The notes beneath the pieces are model-generated. The model was not told where the DNA came from, did not search any database, and saw only the letters and a program-made list of their open reading frames with translations. DNA of 64,000 bases. Origin: Ditylenchus dipsaci. Its lineage: Eukaryota; Nematoda; Chromadorea; Rhabditida; Anguinidae. Both the position numbers and the translations under genes were made by a program. Below are positions 22,590 through 34,282 of this stretch, one piece after another; position 1 is the stretch's first letter; the number at the start of each line of letters is the position of its first letter. The stretch is taken from positions 186,001 to 250,000 of the forward strand of contig SADC01000007.1 in NCBI GenBank assembly GCA_004194705.1, written 5' to 3'.

Positions 22590-22780
22590 GCGATTAAGGG
22601 AGCACCTCGGTCTTTCCACCCCCACCGGTCAACTCGCTCCTACCCCCACCAGTCAATTTAGCTTAAGAGACCAAGGCAATTTTTACGTTTTTTCAGTAAA
22701 AAATTTTCGCCTTGGTCCCTCAAGGTAAATTGACTGGTAGGGGTAGGACCGAGTTGACTGGTGGAGGAAAGGCCGAGTTA
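22590..22780. repeat. Small inverted repeat CCCCTACCAGTCAATTTA
   Basis: CCCACCAGTCAATTTAGCTT and AAGGTAAATTGACTGGTAGG face each other across a short A/T-rich loop. GAGTTGACTGGTGG at the outside extends the pairing. Probably a MITE. Confidence 0.6.
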
Positions 22781-22914
22781 AGTGCAAACTCAGGCCGATC
22801 CTCATTCTGTACACCAAATCGAAAGTTCACTGTATTGTGCTTCTTCTTTGTAATCGTATTTTCCGCCTATCAGCCAGAAATATATTGGCTGTCTGTTTTT
22901 GCCACCCACGGGTA

Positions 22915-23335
22915 TTATTTTAATAATTTGGACTGGTTCAGGGTAATTTAGTGTGATTTTTTGGTAATTTGGGTGGTTTATAGTAACTTGGGAGCGTTTG
23001 AAGTAATTTGGGCTGGTTCAAGTTGATTTTGATGGTTTTTTGGTCACTTGGAGTGGTCTGGGGTAATTTGATGTCATCATGGTGGTTTGGGGTGATTTTA
23101 GATAGTTTTAGGTAATTTGTGGTGGTTGGAGTGGTTTTTGGTTATTGTCAATGGTTTGGTGTGATTTTGGGTGGTTTGCACTTATTTGGGGTTGTTCAGG
23201 ATCCTTTTGGTGGAATTATGGTGGTTTGACATGATTCGAGATGGTTTTGGGTAACTTGGGATGGTTTGGGGTATTTTGGGTGGTTTAGGGCATTTGGTTT
23301 AGGTGTTTTGGGTTGGGGTGTTTGAACTCAATGAA
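22915..23335. repeat. G/T-rich degenerate minisatellite
   Basis: About 25 irregular units of GGTTTGGGGTAATTTGG-like sequence, period near 15-17 bp, strongly G/T on the + strand. Similar C/A-rich runs border the palindrome at 50928-52754 (51055-51125, 52505-52580). It is not a telomeric hexamer array. Confidence 0.75.
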
Positions 23336-23399
23336 CTATCATGAAAGCATATCAGGCCCATTAGACATGACAAAATCAAAAAATCTGAATGAAAAAGAA

Positions 23400-24150
23400 G
23401 AAAATTAGGGTCAATAATGGTATTTTTGGAGTGAGGAGTCTGATTGAGGAGTCTGACTACTCACTCAGCATCCGCAAAATCAGCATCCTCAATCAGACTC
23501 TTCAATCCCTATTGTGAACAGAGTGTGGAGGCTTAAACAGATTGCGGGTGTTGTTTTCGAAAAGAAGAGCAGTCTTATAAGCGTGTTGGGCATGCCGAAG
23601 ACGAATCTGGTGTCAAAATTTTGATTTTGACCAGCGAGGCAAAACTATTACAAATCAAAGTACTACAAAAGGATTATATTTAAATAATTTTCTGGTTTTT
23701 GGGGCTTTTAAAATTTGCGCCTTTCTTTTATTTTATCTTTCTGCAGTCTGGGACATTTATAAAGCCAGTCCTAGTTTTGTGCTGGTACATTAGGCGCCTA
23801 AGGCTTCACCTAAATTTAAAAAAGTTTAAAAACGATAAAATAGCCAAAATAAATTAATTTAAAATGGCGCGAATTCAAACGAAATGGTACAAAACGTACC
23901 AGTACCATTTGTACTGTTTCAGGGACTCCTATTCTTTTTTTACATCAATATCATTTTTGTGCTCGTAAATCAATAAGCAAATACTAGATAAAATGGCTTT
24001 TTGATACGAAAAATGACCGAACTATACTTTTTTTGGCCAAATACGCTTTTTTCAAAATTTTGAATTACGTACCCTGAGATAAATAAATGTTTTAAAAATT
24101 ATCCACTGAAACTAATATGAAATAGACCTCTACTTTAATAACAAAACAGA
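23400..24150. other. Unassigned stretch
   Basis: Contains a short inverted GAGTCTGA/TCAGACTC pair near 23440-23500. No gene or element end was recognised. Confidence 0.35.
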
Positions 24151-24329
24151 CGAAATTGCATTGTGAGAACACCTCAATCTTTCACCGGACATCGACCTAC
24201 GCCCACACACAACACTTAAGAACGCATCAACCTCGGCCTCAACCTCCCCCCGGACATCGACCTACACCTGCACCTAAATTCCTCCCATTTCTTTCTACTT
24301 TCGGACCCTCCCATTCGAAATTAATTGGG

Positions 24330-24805
24330 CTTTGCGCGCGCAGGTTCGAATCCTGTTCGCAGAGAACTTTCCGCTCCGACGGTCCTTTTGCTCCTTTTGC
24401 GTGGCCTCCTTATTCACCTGATTTGACGCCGTGCGACTTCTTTCTTTGGGGATGGATCAAGAGCCAAGTCTACACCACACCGATTGCCAACATGAATGAG
24501 CTTCGAGAAAGAATTGAATCCACAGCAGATGGTAAACAGTGCAATCGGTGCGCATGAAACCTGTCTTGAATATTGCCTTGAAGTGAATGGAAAGAGCGTT
24601 GAACAGGAATATGAGTGAAAAATTGTTGTTATTTTTGTCTGTTGATGTTTAGGTTTGTTCAAATGAAGATTTCTCTAAAAGTTTGGTATCAATCGATTTC
24701 TCATCCATTCCTCTTTTGAATAAAAAAAAAATTTCGACGAAATGTTAAAAATAAAAGGTTATGGCCAAAATTCGATGGCTAGTTTATAATGCGCCACCCT
24801 GTAAT
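24330..24805 (+). pseudogene. Mariner/Tc1-superfamily transposase C-terminal remnant
   Basis: Reads AWPPYSPDLTPCDFFLWGWI then KSQVYTTPIANMNELRERIE. The PPYSPDLTPCDFFLWG motif carries the third catalytic acid of the mariner/Tc1 DDE/D domain. A frameshift near 24533 separates this from a tail ETCLEYCLEVNGKSVEQEYE. CCACCCTGTAATAA at 24794-24807 looks like the right terminus. The upstream half of the gene is absent. Confidence 0.75.
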
Positions 24806-24844
24806 AATGAGGGAATTTTTTTTAAATATCTTAATGTCCGAGAC

Positions 24845-24930
24845 CCATGCGGGATCGAACTTTCGACTGCGCCAATTATTGTAACGCAGAAAGTGGGAAG
24901 CTAACCCACTGCGCTACACGCGTAAATCTT
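24845..24930 (-). other. tRNA-like relic
   Basis: On the - strand GTAGCGCAGTGGGTTAGC resembles an A box and CGAAAGTTCGATCCCG a B box, about 50 bp apart. The acceptor stem is not closed. Likely a tRNA-derived SINE head or pseudogene. Confidence 0.45.
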
Positions 24931-25018
24931 ACAAAAATAGTCGCAATTTGACCCTTAGTAACAACCTACACCCGCTCATTGTAAGAACCCTTTTTATTTT
25001 GTCGAAATTCATAAGAGG

Positions 25019-26091
25019 TCAATCCACGGTGTGTCAAATTGACAAAAATCGGAAATAGGAGTTTTCGTGGCAGGAAGCAAAATTTAAAACATATAAGAAT
25101 TAGGCAAAAAAAGACTAAATGTTATAAATGCTATAAACTTTTTTAACTGCTTGTTTTCACACTGAATTTCTTGTGGTATTGCAACAAATTTGGGCTTAAA
25201 AGAAAGCTGAGATTCAGCGCTACAGACTGTGAAGTGAAATTGGTGTTGCTACATGGGATTTTAGAGTTTTAAAACACAAAATAACATGGGTTAAATTTAC
25301 CTCTTCTTACAGCTTTTAGTTTTTATTGTGAAATTTTTCGAATTTTTCGCTTAATTTAAAATTAAGCCAAACACTTTTTGTAGAACGAGCTCTGGGCTAT
25401 CCGATGCACTTTACAACAAGACTGGGTCATAACAAAATTGAAAATTCCGCGCGGAGCGAAGTTTTTACTGATTTTTGTGCTCGGAAAATCACCCCAGTTA
25501 TAGAACTGCCTTATTACTCATGTCCTGCATTTCCATTATTCGTAATTTTGAAAGCTTGAGGTTTCAGCTTTCTTTAAAGCCAAAAACTGCGAATGGTGAA
25601 AATTTAAAACATGAGTAACAAAGCAGTTTTATGACTGGGTTTTTTTCCGAGCACAAAAATACGTACAAACTTCGGCCCTCGCGGAATTTTCAATTTTGTT
25701 ATGACCCAGTCTCGTTCTAAAGTGCATCGGATAGCCCAGAGCTCGTTCTACAAAGTTGTTGGATTTAATCTTGAAATAATCGAAAACTAAAAAAATTACA
25801 ATGAAAACGAAAAGCTATAAAAAGAGGTAAAATTAACCCATGTTATTTTGCGTGCCAAAACTTCGAAATTCCGTGGAGCAACACCAATTTCACTTCTCAG
25901 TTAGTAGCGCTGAATCTCAGCTTTCTTTTAAGCCTAAATTTGCTAAAATGCCACAAAAAATTTGGTGTAAAAACATCAAAGAAAGTTAATATTTCTTTAT
26001 TATTCTTTTGCCTAACTTTTATATCTTTGAAATTTAGGGTCTTGCCACGAAAACTTATTTTTACCTATTTTCGCCAGTTTGACACACTGTA
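25019..26091. mobile_element. Palindromic element, about 1.07 kb
   Basis: The left end GTCAATCCACGGTGTGTCAA is echoed by TTTGACACACTGTAATCG at the right. Long mirrored segments include AGAAAGCTGAGATTCAGCGC and GGCTATCCGATGCACTTTA, centre near 25560. No coding sequence. Confidence 0.85.
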
Positions 26092-27178
26092 ATCGTTTGG
26101 ATTGTTGAAATTGCGCCCAAAAACACATATAATTTCACAAAAAAGAAAAAACCTTTTGAAAAAGTATGAAAAATTTTGAAAAACAGAACGCCACAACCTA
26201 TTTCCGATTTTTTCTTACAGCTTTTACAGCTTTCTAAAATAAATGATATTGGAATTTAATATTTCCGGTCATAATCTTTTTTCAGTAAAAAATAAATGAT
26301 ATTGGAATTTCATAAATAAACTTTCAGGCTAAAAACCCAAACATTTTAAAAGACATAATCTGTAATTTTGAAGGTTTTCGTGGCACCGTGTTTTTTTCGA
26401 CTATTTTTTTTTCTACCGTGCATGTTACATACCAAACGACTCCAACTTTAATGCCGAGCAATATCTTCTCAAATGCCAACACCGATTGATGCTGAAAATT
26501 TCGAGTTATGGCCTTTTATAGTGAAGTAGTTTTTCAACCACCAAAAATGACCTCCTTCCTTAAAATGGACAGGAGTGGTCTGTTTTGTAAATTCTCACAT
26601 GCGTGTTTGAGCTCATTTTACTAGGCTTGAGCAGCTATACAAGATGACTGTGAAAATTTACCAATAAAGTGTCAAAATTTTGGACGTTTGGTCAATTTAA
26701 AGAAAAATCACTAATTTTTATTCGTGTTTTTTTTCTCAAAAAATGCGATTTTACCCGTGACGCTACCGAGGCACAAAAAAGATTGCATTTTTGGAATCTA
26801 CACGAAAAACTGCACCTGATAGCATCAAAAGGTGCGCAATATCGAACGCAGCTCGGGGTATCTGGGCCTATGAAGTTGGGAAGTCAGGCAAATTTCGACC
26901 GGAATCCACAGGACCAAGGCAAATTTTTTCAAAAAAAATTCACCATCACGACTTGAAAATCTGACACCGGATTCGTGTTCAGCATGGTCATTTTGGATGT
27001 GAGACTGCTCTAAGAGTTTAAAACTCAGTGTCGAATTTTAAATTCCTCTCAAGATAGAAATCACTTGATTTAGCGAAAAGAGCACCATTTTGTCTTGAGA
27101 GGATTTTGAAATTTGACTCTGAGTTTCGAATTTTGAGAGCAGTTTCACATGCAAACTGACCATGCTGAACACGAATCT
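26092..27178. other. Unassigned stretch with fragmentary inverted repeats
   Basis: The word pair ACACCGGATTCGTGTTCAGCATGGTCA (26960-26990) and its complement near 27155-27185 bound a small inverted repeat. No gene is recognised. Confidence 0.4.
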
Positions 27179-27269
27179 GCCCCCGTAGCAACAATGAAAA
27201 ATCCGCGGATACAATCCGCGGATTGTTGAAAAATTCGCGGATTTTTTTTTTCGTTGTTGCTACGGGGGC
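27179..27269. repeat. Hairpin with GCCCCCGTAGCAACAA ends
   Basis: GCCCCCGTAGCAAC and GTTGCTACGGGGGC close a 91-bp hairpin containing AATCCGCGGATT repeated. A compact MITE or cruciform-forming sequence, inserted within a larger inverted repeat. Confidence 0.8.
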
Positions 27270-27694
27270 TGGTATCAGATTTTCAAGTTGTGATAGTGAA
27301 ATTATTATCGAAAAATTTTGCCTTAGTCCCTTTAACTTTGAAAGTATTTTCAAATTATTTTTATTTGACTAATTAATCTAAAATTCGTTAATACTTTCTA
27401 GAATTCAAATATCAGAAGGATAAATTACAATTTGAATTTTTTGAAATTTTTTTTTTGACCAAAAATCGACTTTTTTGCATCGGTGGACCAAGATAAACCA
27501 ACCTAGAAGGGTACCTAAACACCCCAAAAGATAGAATTTGAACGCAGTTTTGTTATATGTGGCCTACCGCTTAAAGAAACTCTGGAATGCATACATTTTT
27601 ATGCATCCAGAGTCACTTTCGAGTGATTTGTGTCTAAGATATGTGGGTGTGCGGATCTCAACCCTAAGCCCCTGCGGCCCCTTCGGCAATCATT

Positions 27695-28140
27695 GTCTAA
27701 AATTGTTACACAGTCCACCCTGGTTGACCGGCACCCCTCAAGTTCGTTCCCAGCTAGGCTCCGACACTTTTTTACCTCTACTTTCACGAAACGCTTTAAC
27801 CATTTGTGAATTGTCAGTCTACTCCGTCAAATCGCAAGGGTTCCGATTCTACCAATAGCTTTTTTCGAAATCTCTTAATTTGGTTATGAAAACCCGTAGG
27901 AACCGATAAACTGACATCTTTCTTCGAAGTAAGGTGCCCTTTTATCGATGCATGCGATCTTTATGGCTAAATTGGAGGATTTCGGAAAAACAGTTCGCAA
28001 AATCGCAATCCTTGCAATTTTAGGACGAGATTGATGAATCTCAAATGATAAAAGAATTCGAACACCCATGTAAAAGGGTCGGACCCTAGGGCGGGAACGA
28101 ACTTGACGGGTGTACTGGTTTAGCGAGGATGGACTGCACG
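27695..28140. mobile_element. Tc1/pogo-type element shared by both PGAP4 copies (intron 2)
   Basis: Ends CAGTCCACCCTGGTTGACC and GGTTTAGCGAGGATGGACTG, each followed inward by CAAGTTCGTTCCC or its complement. The same element at the same place is in intron 2 of the intact copy (about 53560-53990), so it was present before the two intron sequences separated. Confidence 0.7.
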
Positions 28141-29095
28141 ACTAATATATGTGCTCATCCATTCCGCGAACTTATCCCAGGAGCAGGGCTAGCCTTGCTA
28201 ACCTTGCTTCAACTCCCGCATCCTGAGAATTTGTTTGAAAAACATTTTATAATAAAAACAGTGTAAAAGTCGAAACGGTGTAGGTAAAATGACATTTGGG
28301 GGTATAGGAAAAGGATTTGTTTAGATCGCCCGAAAAATTTTCCCAAGTATTAGTGTATTTATACTATGGGTTCGATGCTAGGGCTTCTCAAACAAATACC
28401 CGGGCAAAATACGACAAGTCAATATTCAAAGAAAGGAAAATCATTTTCCATTTCTCTTACATTTAAACCCTATAAAACAGAATAAAACCTGGAAAAGAGA
28501 AGGAATGCCTCTCAAACGCCAAGGATGAAATAATTTGACGTAGTCCACTTGTTTGATCTTGTCCAATTGTCGCATTATTGAATTTATAGCTGTGTTGAAC
28601 TCGGGTACTGGAAGGGCATCGTCCTCCAGCAATAACACATAGTCTGAGCCCATTTGGCAGTCTGGTTCAAACACTTCCAGTAGTCCTGCGCCTCCTTTGC
28701 AATCCGATTGCTGTACACTTCAAAGTTCTTACTGGCTGTTGGGGCACTGTTTATGTCAATTACTTCAAGGAATTGCTCGAAGTGGGTAACCTCCTGTGGC
28801 CTTGCAATGGAACTATACTCCACATTACAAATAACTAGCCTGAAGTTGTCTGTTAGATAGTTGGACAAATGCCCGATTAGTTGAGTTAGCTCATGGTTGT
28901 GTCTTCCAGATGCCAATATGCCAATAGTCAGGCGGTGGGAAGATGTGGCTACCTAAAATATCAATTTTGTTTACGGAATATTTTGACTGTGGGGTTCGAA
29001 TCTGTGTAAGAACAGAATGATTTTCTGTTGATTTACTATATACTTTTATTACCTCTAGATATAATTTTTTCACGAGGAGCCTATAAATGCTATTA

Positions 29096-29566
29096 CCGTA
29101 TTTCCTGTAAAAGGCGGCATGCCGCCTTATTTTTCAAACCCCTGAAAATCCGAAAAATTCGAATTCAATCTCGAGATTTTGGGTGCTCAACCAAAATCTA
29201 AAAATTAGAATCGGTAGAGCTCGTGGGAGTTAAGAAAACGCATCAAACAGATAACCAAAATATTTACTCTGCTTCGAGATATAGACCCTCAATCAGGGTT
29301 CGCAGATGTCCTGATTTATCAGGAATTTCCTGATTTTTCAATTCAAATCCTGATTTTCGATCGCCAAAAATCAGGGATTACCTGATTTTTGGAGATTTTT
29401 TTGTTCAAAATCCTGATTTTTAGAGATTTTTTTTGTTCAAAATCCTGATTTTTAAAGATTTTTTTGTTCAAAATCCTGAGTTTCCGTTTTTTCATCTGCG
29501 AACCCTGCCCTCAATGTTTGGGGTGCCGCCTTATTAGAGGGTGCCGCCTTATTACAGGAAATACGG
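29096..29566. mobile_element. Pogo-type MITE, tag AGGCGGCA
   Basis: Ends CCGTATTTCCTGTAAAAGGC and GCCTTATTACAGGAAATACGG-like, with TA on both sides (29094-29095, 29567-29568). The left end has the head-to-head tag AGGCGGCATGCCGCCT; the right end has two tandem GTGCCGCCTTATTA units. A hAT-type MITE is inserted at 29294. Confidence 0.9.
29294..29507. mobile_element. 214-bp hAT-type MITE, TIR CAGGGTTCGCAGATG
   Basis: Ends CAGGGTTCGCAGATG and CATCTGCGAACCCTG with a perfect 8-bp duplication CCCTCAAT (29286-29293, 29508-29515). The interior repeats AAAATCCTGATTTTT. It has inserted into the pogo-type MITE at 29096-29566. Confidence 0.93.
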
Positions 29567-29973
29567 TATTTTTTGCCCATTGTAAGTTAAGTTGTAAGTT
29601 GTTCTTTTTTTGTAAAACTTTGAAAAGTTAATTACTCATTATTAAGTATGATTCATTCAAATTCTAGATCAGCATGATGTTTTGCCATTTATATCAAAAA
29701 TTGGTCTGCCTTCTCTGACTTGGATTCTGAAAATGAGAGAAACGGAAATTTAAAAAAATCTCACTGACTATAGAAATGTCACAGAATCAGACATAATATA
29801 TAATTCATTACTCTTTTTTTGTAAAAAAACCCAATTTATAATTAGCAACATAAAAAATAATGTAAAAAACAATAGCTCGTGAAAAGTTAAGTCTAGAGGT
29901 AATGAAACTTCGCAGAAAATAAATAGTAAAATTATTTTGTTCGAACGCGGATTCGACCCATACAGTCAAAATA

Positions 29974-30875
29974 CCGTATGTTTCAAATTTCCGTCACGCT
30001 TTATTTTGTTCATAACTTTTTTATTTTGAAGTGTTTTGAAACGATCTTTTTTTTTGTTTGAAAGCTGACATTCTGAACAATCGTATGACACCTTATTTGT
30101 TCTGTTATCACTGTTTACAGATGGAAATTTTTAAAGTTGAAAAATGTCTTTATTTTTTTTCTGATTTTGGGCAAGATGGACTACACTATTAACACTCCAG
30201 AGGCCGATCGGCAGGTCGGTATATTCCGGTGCAGAATTCGACGGAGAACACGAATATCGCTTTTTCTAAAAAAGTGGGTCTGAGGGGTCAATATACCGTG
30301 TTGAAAATAGAGCATTTTTCGAACTATCCTAAAATCACGCTTTTAGTTTCTTTTTGATATATCTCCATTATATGACAATAACTTATATACGTACTTCATG
30401 TCAAAATGACCGCCTGTGACTCTTCTTTCGAATGAGTGTGAGTTTTCGTATTTATGTATTCAAAATCTGAGATTTTTGATAAAAAGAAACTATTACCTGA
30501 CAGAGCAGGAAAAACTGCACGAGTCACGGCTTTGAAATAACAAAGTAAAGGTTCTTTAGAGTGTGAAGCGAGGTCGCAAAAAATAGAAAAATCAATTGAA
30601 AAAAAACTCTGACGGAAAACTTTTTTTCCGCTGGAAATATCTAGTTTCCTAACACTGAATTCGTGTTCAGCATGGTCATGTTTCTCAGTAAACTGCTCTT
30701 AAACCTTGAAGTTTACCGTCAAATTCCAAATTCCGCTCGAGACAATAAATATTTGAAATTTTTTGTTTGAAAAGAGAATGTCAGCTTTCAAACAAAAAAA
30801 AAGATCGTTTCAAAACACTTCAAAATAAAAAAGTTATGAACAAAATAAAGCGTGACGGAAATTTGAAACATACGG
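29974..30875. mobile_element. Pogo-like element with CCGTATGTTTCAAATTTCCG ends
   Basis: Terminal inverted repeats of about 110 bp, flanked by TA on both sides (29972-29973, 30876-30877). It shares only the outermost TACCGTAT with the tagged families. The 680-bp interior has no recognised gene. Confidence 0.8.
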
Positions 30876-31354
30876 TATATATTCATAATCGTCAGCGAAA
30901 TAATTTCTTTAACCAGGGCTGCCATCTCGAAATTAAAAAAGGACATTTAGTCAAAAAGCAGGAATTTGAAGGAAAAAGTTAATTTTATCTAGTGCTTATA
31001 GCCATTTTGAAGTAAAAAAAAGATTTTGACTGAAACTTCAAAATAAAAAAAGATTTGGGGTTCAAAAAAGGACAAATCTTTTTAAAAAGGACATATGGCA
31101 GCCCTGCCTTTAACCCATTTCTGCCGAACTGGGTCACAGGGGACCCAAAAAATTCAAATTTTTTTCAAAAACAAAATCTTTTTAGGGAAGTCACATGTAG
31201 AATAAAATTCGACAGTTTTAACACGAAAAAATTCTCAAAAATTGTTGTGAGTGGTAAATCTTCGAGAAATAGCCATTTTCAAGGGCATAGTTTATTTATA
31301 AAATACAAAGATTTCATTTCTTGACATGATATTTTTCAAAGCATTTAATATGCA

Positions 31355-31800
31355 GTCAAAGATTACACTTTTTGCACCGTGTGTCTGTTCGATAGTCACA
31401 AACTGCACATCGAAATCTTGATCCAGTTGTTACCTCTGGCCTGTGAGCAAGTTGGCCATATTGTTTTATTTCAGATTTTCGTCCTGGACGCGATGGTGGA
31501 TTTGCGTACATGCGCATGTAGCATGTGCCAACATAGCGGCGAAAGTCAAAGTAAGGAGCGTTTGGATGTTGTTTTCGCCAAAATTGCCAGGCCTTATGGA
31601 CAGCAGTGTCTACCCCAAAACAAAAGCATGACCATCACCTCTTCTTGGATCCTATGGCAATAATGAGCAGACTGAGGTTTTTGTCCAGTGTACTTGATCC
31701 ACCTACGACGAATGTGTCTGTAATTAAGAGAAAGTAGAGAGAAATAAGTGCGAAGAAACTGATGACCTGCTCGCAATTGCACACTACGATTTCTTGTGAC
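31355..31800 (-). pseudogene. piggyBac-like transposase C-terminal remnant
   Basis: From 31717 down on the - strand: an exon reading HIRRRWIKYTGQKPQSAHYC, preceded by a 49-nt intron-like segment (31718-31766) with GT and TTACAG ends. After a frameshift it continues FGVDTAVHKAWQFWRKQHP, DFRRYVGTCYMRMYANPPSR and FRCAVCDYRTDTRCKKCNL. A GVD..AW segment followed by a CxVC...CxKC Cys-rich tail is characteristic of piggyBac transposases. At least one frameshift is present. Its exon and flanking intron resemble units of the cassette array at 32817-33551. Confidence 0.7.
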
Positions 31801-31954
31801 AACTTTTTTGCTTATATTCGTTGCATACTTTGAAAAAACCCGTCATGAGAGTTAGTCAAAAGCTTCTTTGTCGGTATTACTAATCGTGTAGCAGTCTTAT
31901 AATCAAACGACTATCTGCCACAGTAAGAAAATAAACAGTCAAATTTTAATTAAA

Positions 31955-32505
31955 AAGCATCGCTAAGCACTACTACTTCATCAGGACATTTTCAGAACTC
32001 AGACAGCTGAAGCTGATAGCTGAAGTAATCGTCAAATATACTATCCTAACTATTAAAAACAGTTTACGGCATGGCCAAGCCTCTTGATAGGGTGGTCGAT
32101 TCTCAGAGATTATGTCTTTTGATTGCTATACTACTACATGACTACTATTATTGACGATTGAGCGTTTGACTGACTTCTAAACAAAGTTTTTACAGACAAT
32201 ATGACATTTAGTCTCAAGACAAAAAGTCTTGTCTGCAAAAACTTGGTATAGAAGTCAGTCAAACGCTCAGTCATCAATATTAGTAGTGATGTAGTGGCAT
32301 AGAAATCAAAAGACATGATCTCTTGCAATTGAACACCCTATCGGGAGACTTGGCCATGCCGCAAACTTTTTTTATCAGTCAGAGTAGTTTATTCGACGAT
32401 TTTTTCAGCTATCAGCCTCAATTGTCTCAGTTATGAAAATGTCCTCATAAAGTAGTCGTGCTGGGAAATTGAAACTTTTTACTTGACTATGACTACTACT
32501 TTACT
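31955..32505. mobile_element. Imperfect inverted repeat, arms ~260 bp
   Basis: Mirrored words include ACGGCATGGCCAAG / CTTGGCCATGCCG, TTGAGCGTTTGACTGACTTC / its complement and GTCTTTTGATT / AATCAAAAGAC, with the centre near 32215. Arms are diverged, so this is an older palindromic element. Confidence 0.7.
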
Positions 32506-32515
32506 ATTCATGGTA

Positions 32516-32700
32516 CAGTCGAACTCCGATATAAGGCCACCTCTGGGGACCGGCCGAAGGTGGCCTTATATCGGGGTGGCTTTATATCGGGGGTGAACTT
32601 TGACTAATTTCTTTCTTTGCTGGCCAAAAAATTGGTCTCGAGGTGGCCTTATAGCGGGGGTGGCCTTATATCGGGGTGGCCTTATATCGGAGTTCGACTG
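32516..32700. mobile_element. 185-bp Tc1/pogo-type MITE
   Basis: Ends CAGTCGAACTCCGATATAAG and CTTATATCGGAGTTCGACTG flanked by TA (32514-32515, 32701-32702). GTGGCCTTATATCGGGG is repeated about five times. The terminus is typical of pogo/Tigger-like elements. Confidence 0.9.
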
Positions 32701-32816
32701 TAATAGATTGTCGTTAGAACATTTGACTGCTTTTCATTTGACGACGTTCGACTCTTCATTTTCTTTAATTCATGAAGTATTTTTTGTAACTTTTTTACCT
32801 GCTCAATTTTAAGCAG

Positions 32817-33551
32817 CCACTCGATATAGGTAGATCAGGCAAGCTCAGTTGCCAGCTTATTCATGAAGTAGCAGGTGATCATTTTTGTGGAATTAATTTT
32901 CTTCACTTTCTCTATTTACTCTATCTACAGGCCGATTCCGTGTAAATGAATCATGCATTCTCAGGCGTTCTCAAGCGATCATTTACTACTGATTCATAAC
33001 GAGCAGGTTAGTAGTTCTTTCAGACTAATTAATCTCTACTTTCTCTAAACTACAGACCCATTCTTCGTAGGTGGATCAAGTTTACTGCACAAAACCTCAG
33101 TCTGCTCATTATCCATAGCGTAGCAGGTAACTAATTTTATTTGGACTAGTTTTTTAAATTGCTCTTTTTCACAGCGCTAACCAATATAGTTACATCAAGC
33201 ACAGTCAGATGCCAGGAAGTTTACTCGTTGTCGGTAGCCTAGCACGTGAACATGTTATTTAAACCGTTTTTTGTACTTCTCCTGCTCTAAAGATCTTTCG
33301 TGATTCATGATGTAGCAGGTGATCAACTCGTTTAGACTACTTTTCTTTTACTTGTTCTGATTCACAGAAATATCTAGTCTACTCTCGATCCGTACCGTAG
33401 CAGGTAATTATTATGTTTGAGATAGTGAATTTTTGCTTGCTTTATTTAACAGGTACATTTTCTAAAGATAGATCAGCGCAGATTTACGTTTAATTCACAA
33501 CGTTACAGGTGTCTTTTTCAAGCTAGTTTCTCTTAAGCTAAATTATTCCAG
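32817..33551 (+). repeat. Tandem array of exon-intron-like cassettes
   Basis: Seven consecutive segments each run from an acceptor-like CAG/AAG to a donor-like GCAG|GT: 32817-32874, 32931-33006, 33056-33126, 33175-33245, 33293-33318, 33368-33403, 33453-33508. The gaps are 56, 49, 48, 47, 49, 49 and 43 nt, the normal intron size here. The gaps are similar to each other (GT..TTTAGACTA..TTTACTT..CACAG) and the segments share GATCA and ATTCATGAAGTAGCAG words. The third unit is about 85% identical to the piggyBac exon at 31717 downward. Segment lengths are not multiples of three, so a long protein is unlikely. Confidence 0.7.
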
Positions 33552-34282
33552 AGGCGCATTCGCTATAGCTTGAAAATGGCAGATGGCAGATTCCGTTTAC
33601 TCACGATTCTTTCCGTAAAAGCCTCAAAATAGTCTTTTTTCGTGTGTGAGCTATGTGATTATGATTCTCATCCTTTATCTGGGTTTCAACCTCAATGAAT
33701 TAAACAAGGTTAACGGCCATCACCCAACCCTATTTACAACTGATTTCTGTCTTAATAACATCTGCAATTTAGTTAGAAAACTATTCTTCGGGACACGCAT
33801 CCGCGGGCCAGCCGTCAATTCAAATTCCTTTTTTCTCAATCAAAACTTTTCCAACATTCTAAGTGTCTTTGCTCCTTGTTTAGCGGTGCGCTCCGTGCAC
33901 CTTAGCGGTCAGATAATAATTGCCTGAAAATGTCGTAAATCATGAGATGTAAGACATGGTCCATGAGGCTTTAGGCATGAAATGTGAGACATGAAAAATG
34001 GGTCTGAATAACAGCCAGAATATATGAGTAATTAAATGAAGGTTTCTGGATCAGAAAGCAATAAGAGGATGAAGGATATACATGTGAAGACGTGTAGTTG
34101 ATTGGAGGTCGGAGTGTGAAGAGTTGCAGATGATTCTGAATTGCTTAGCCTGATGATGGTTGAAGGACAAGATGTAAGCCTTTTGATGATTGGAGGTTCG
34201 ATTAATGTTAGTCATCTTAGATGTTGCAAGGCACGAAGATGACCTTACCCTCTTCACTTGGAAATATACCAGACGGTGATCG
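33552..34282. other. Unassigned stretch after the cassette array
   Basis: Includes an eighth acceptor-like start (TTATTCCAG ending 33551) but no following donor. The open stretch 33646-33927 has no recognised protein features. Confidence 0.35.

Noticed and set aside
22915..23335. Interstitial telomeric repeat
   Set aside because: Units are 15-17 bp and irregular, not a 6-bp telomeric motif.
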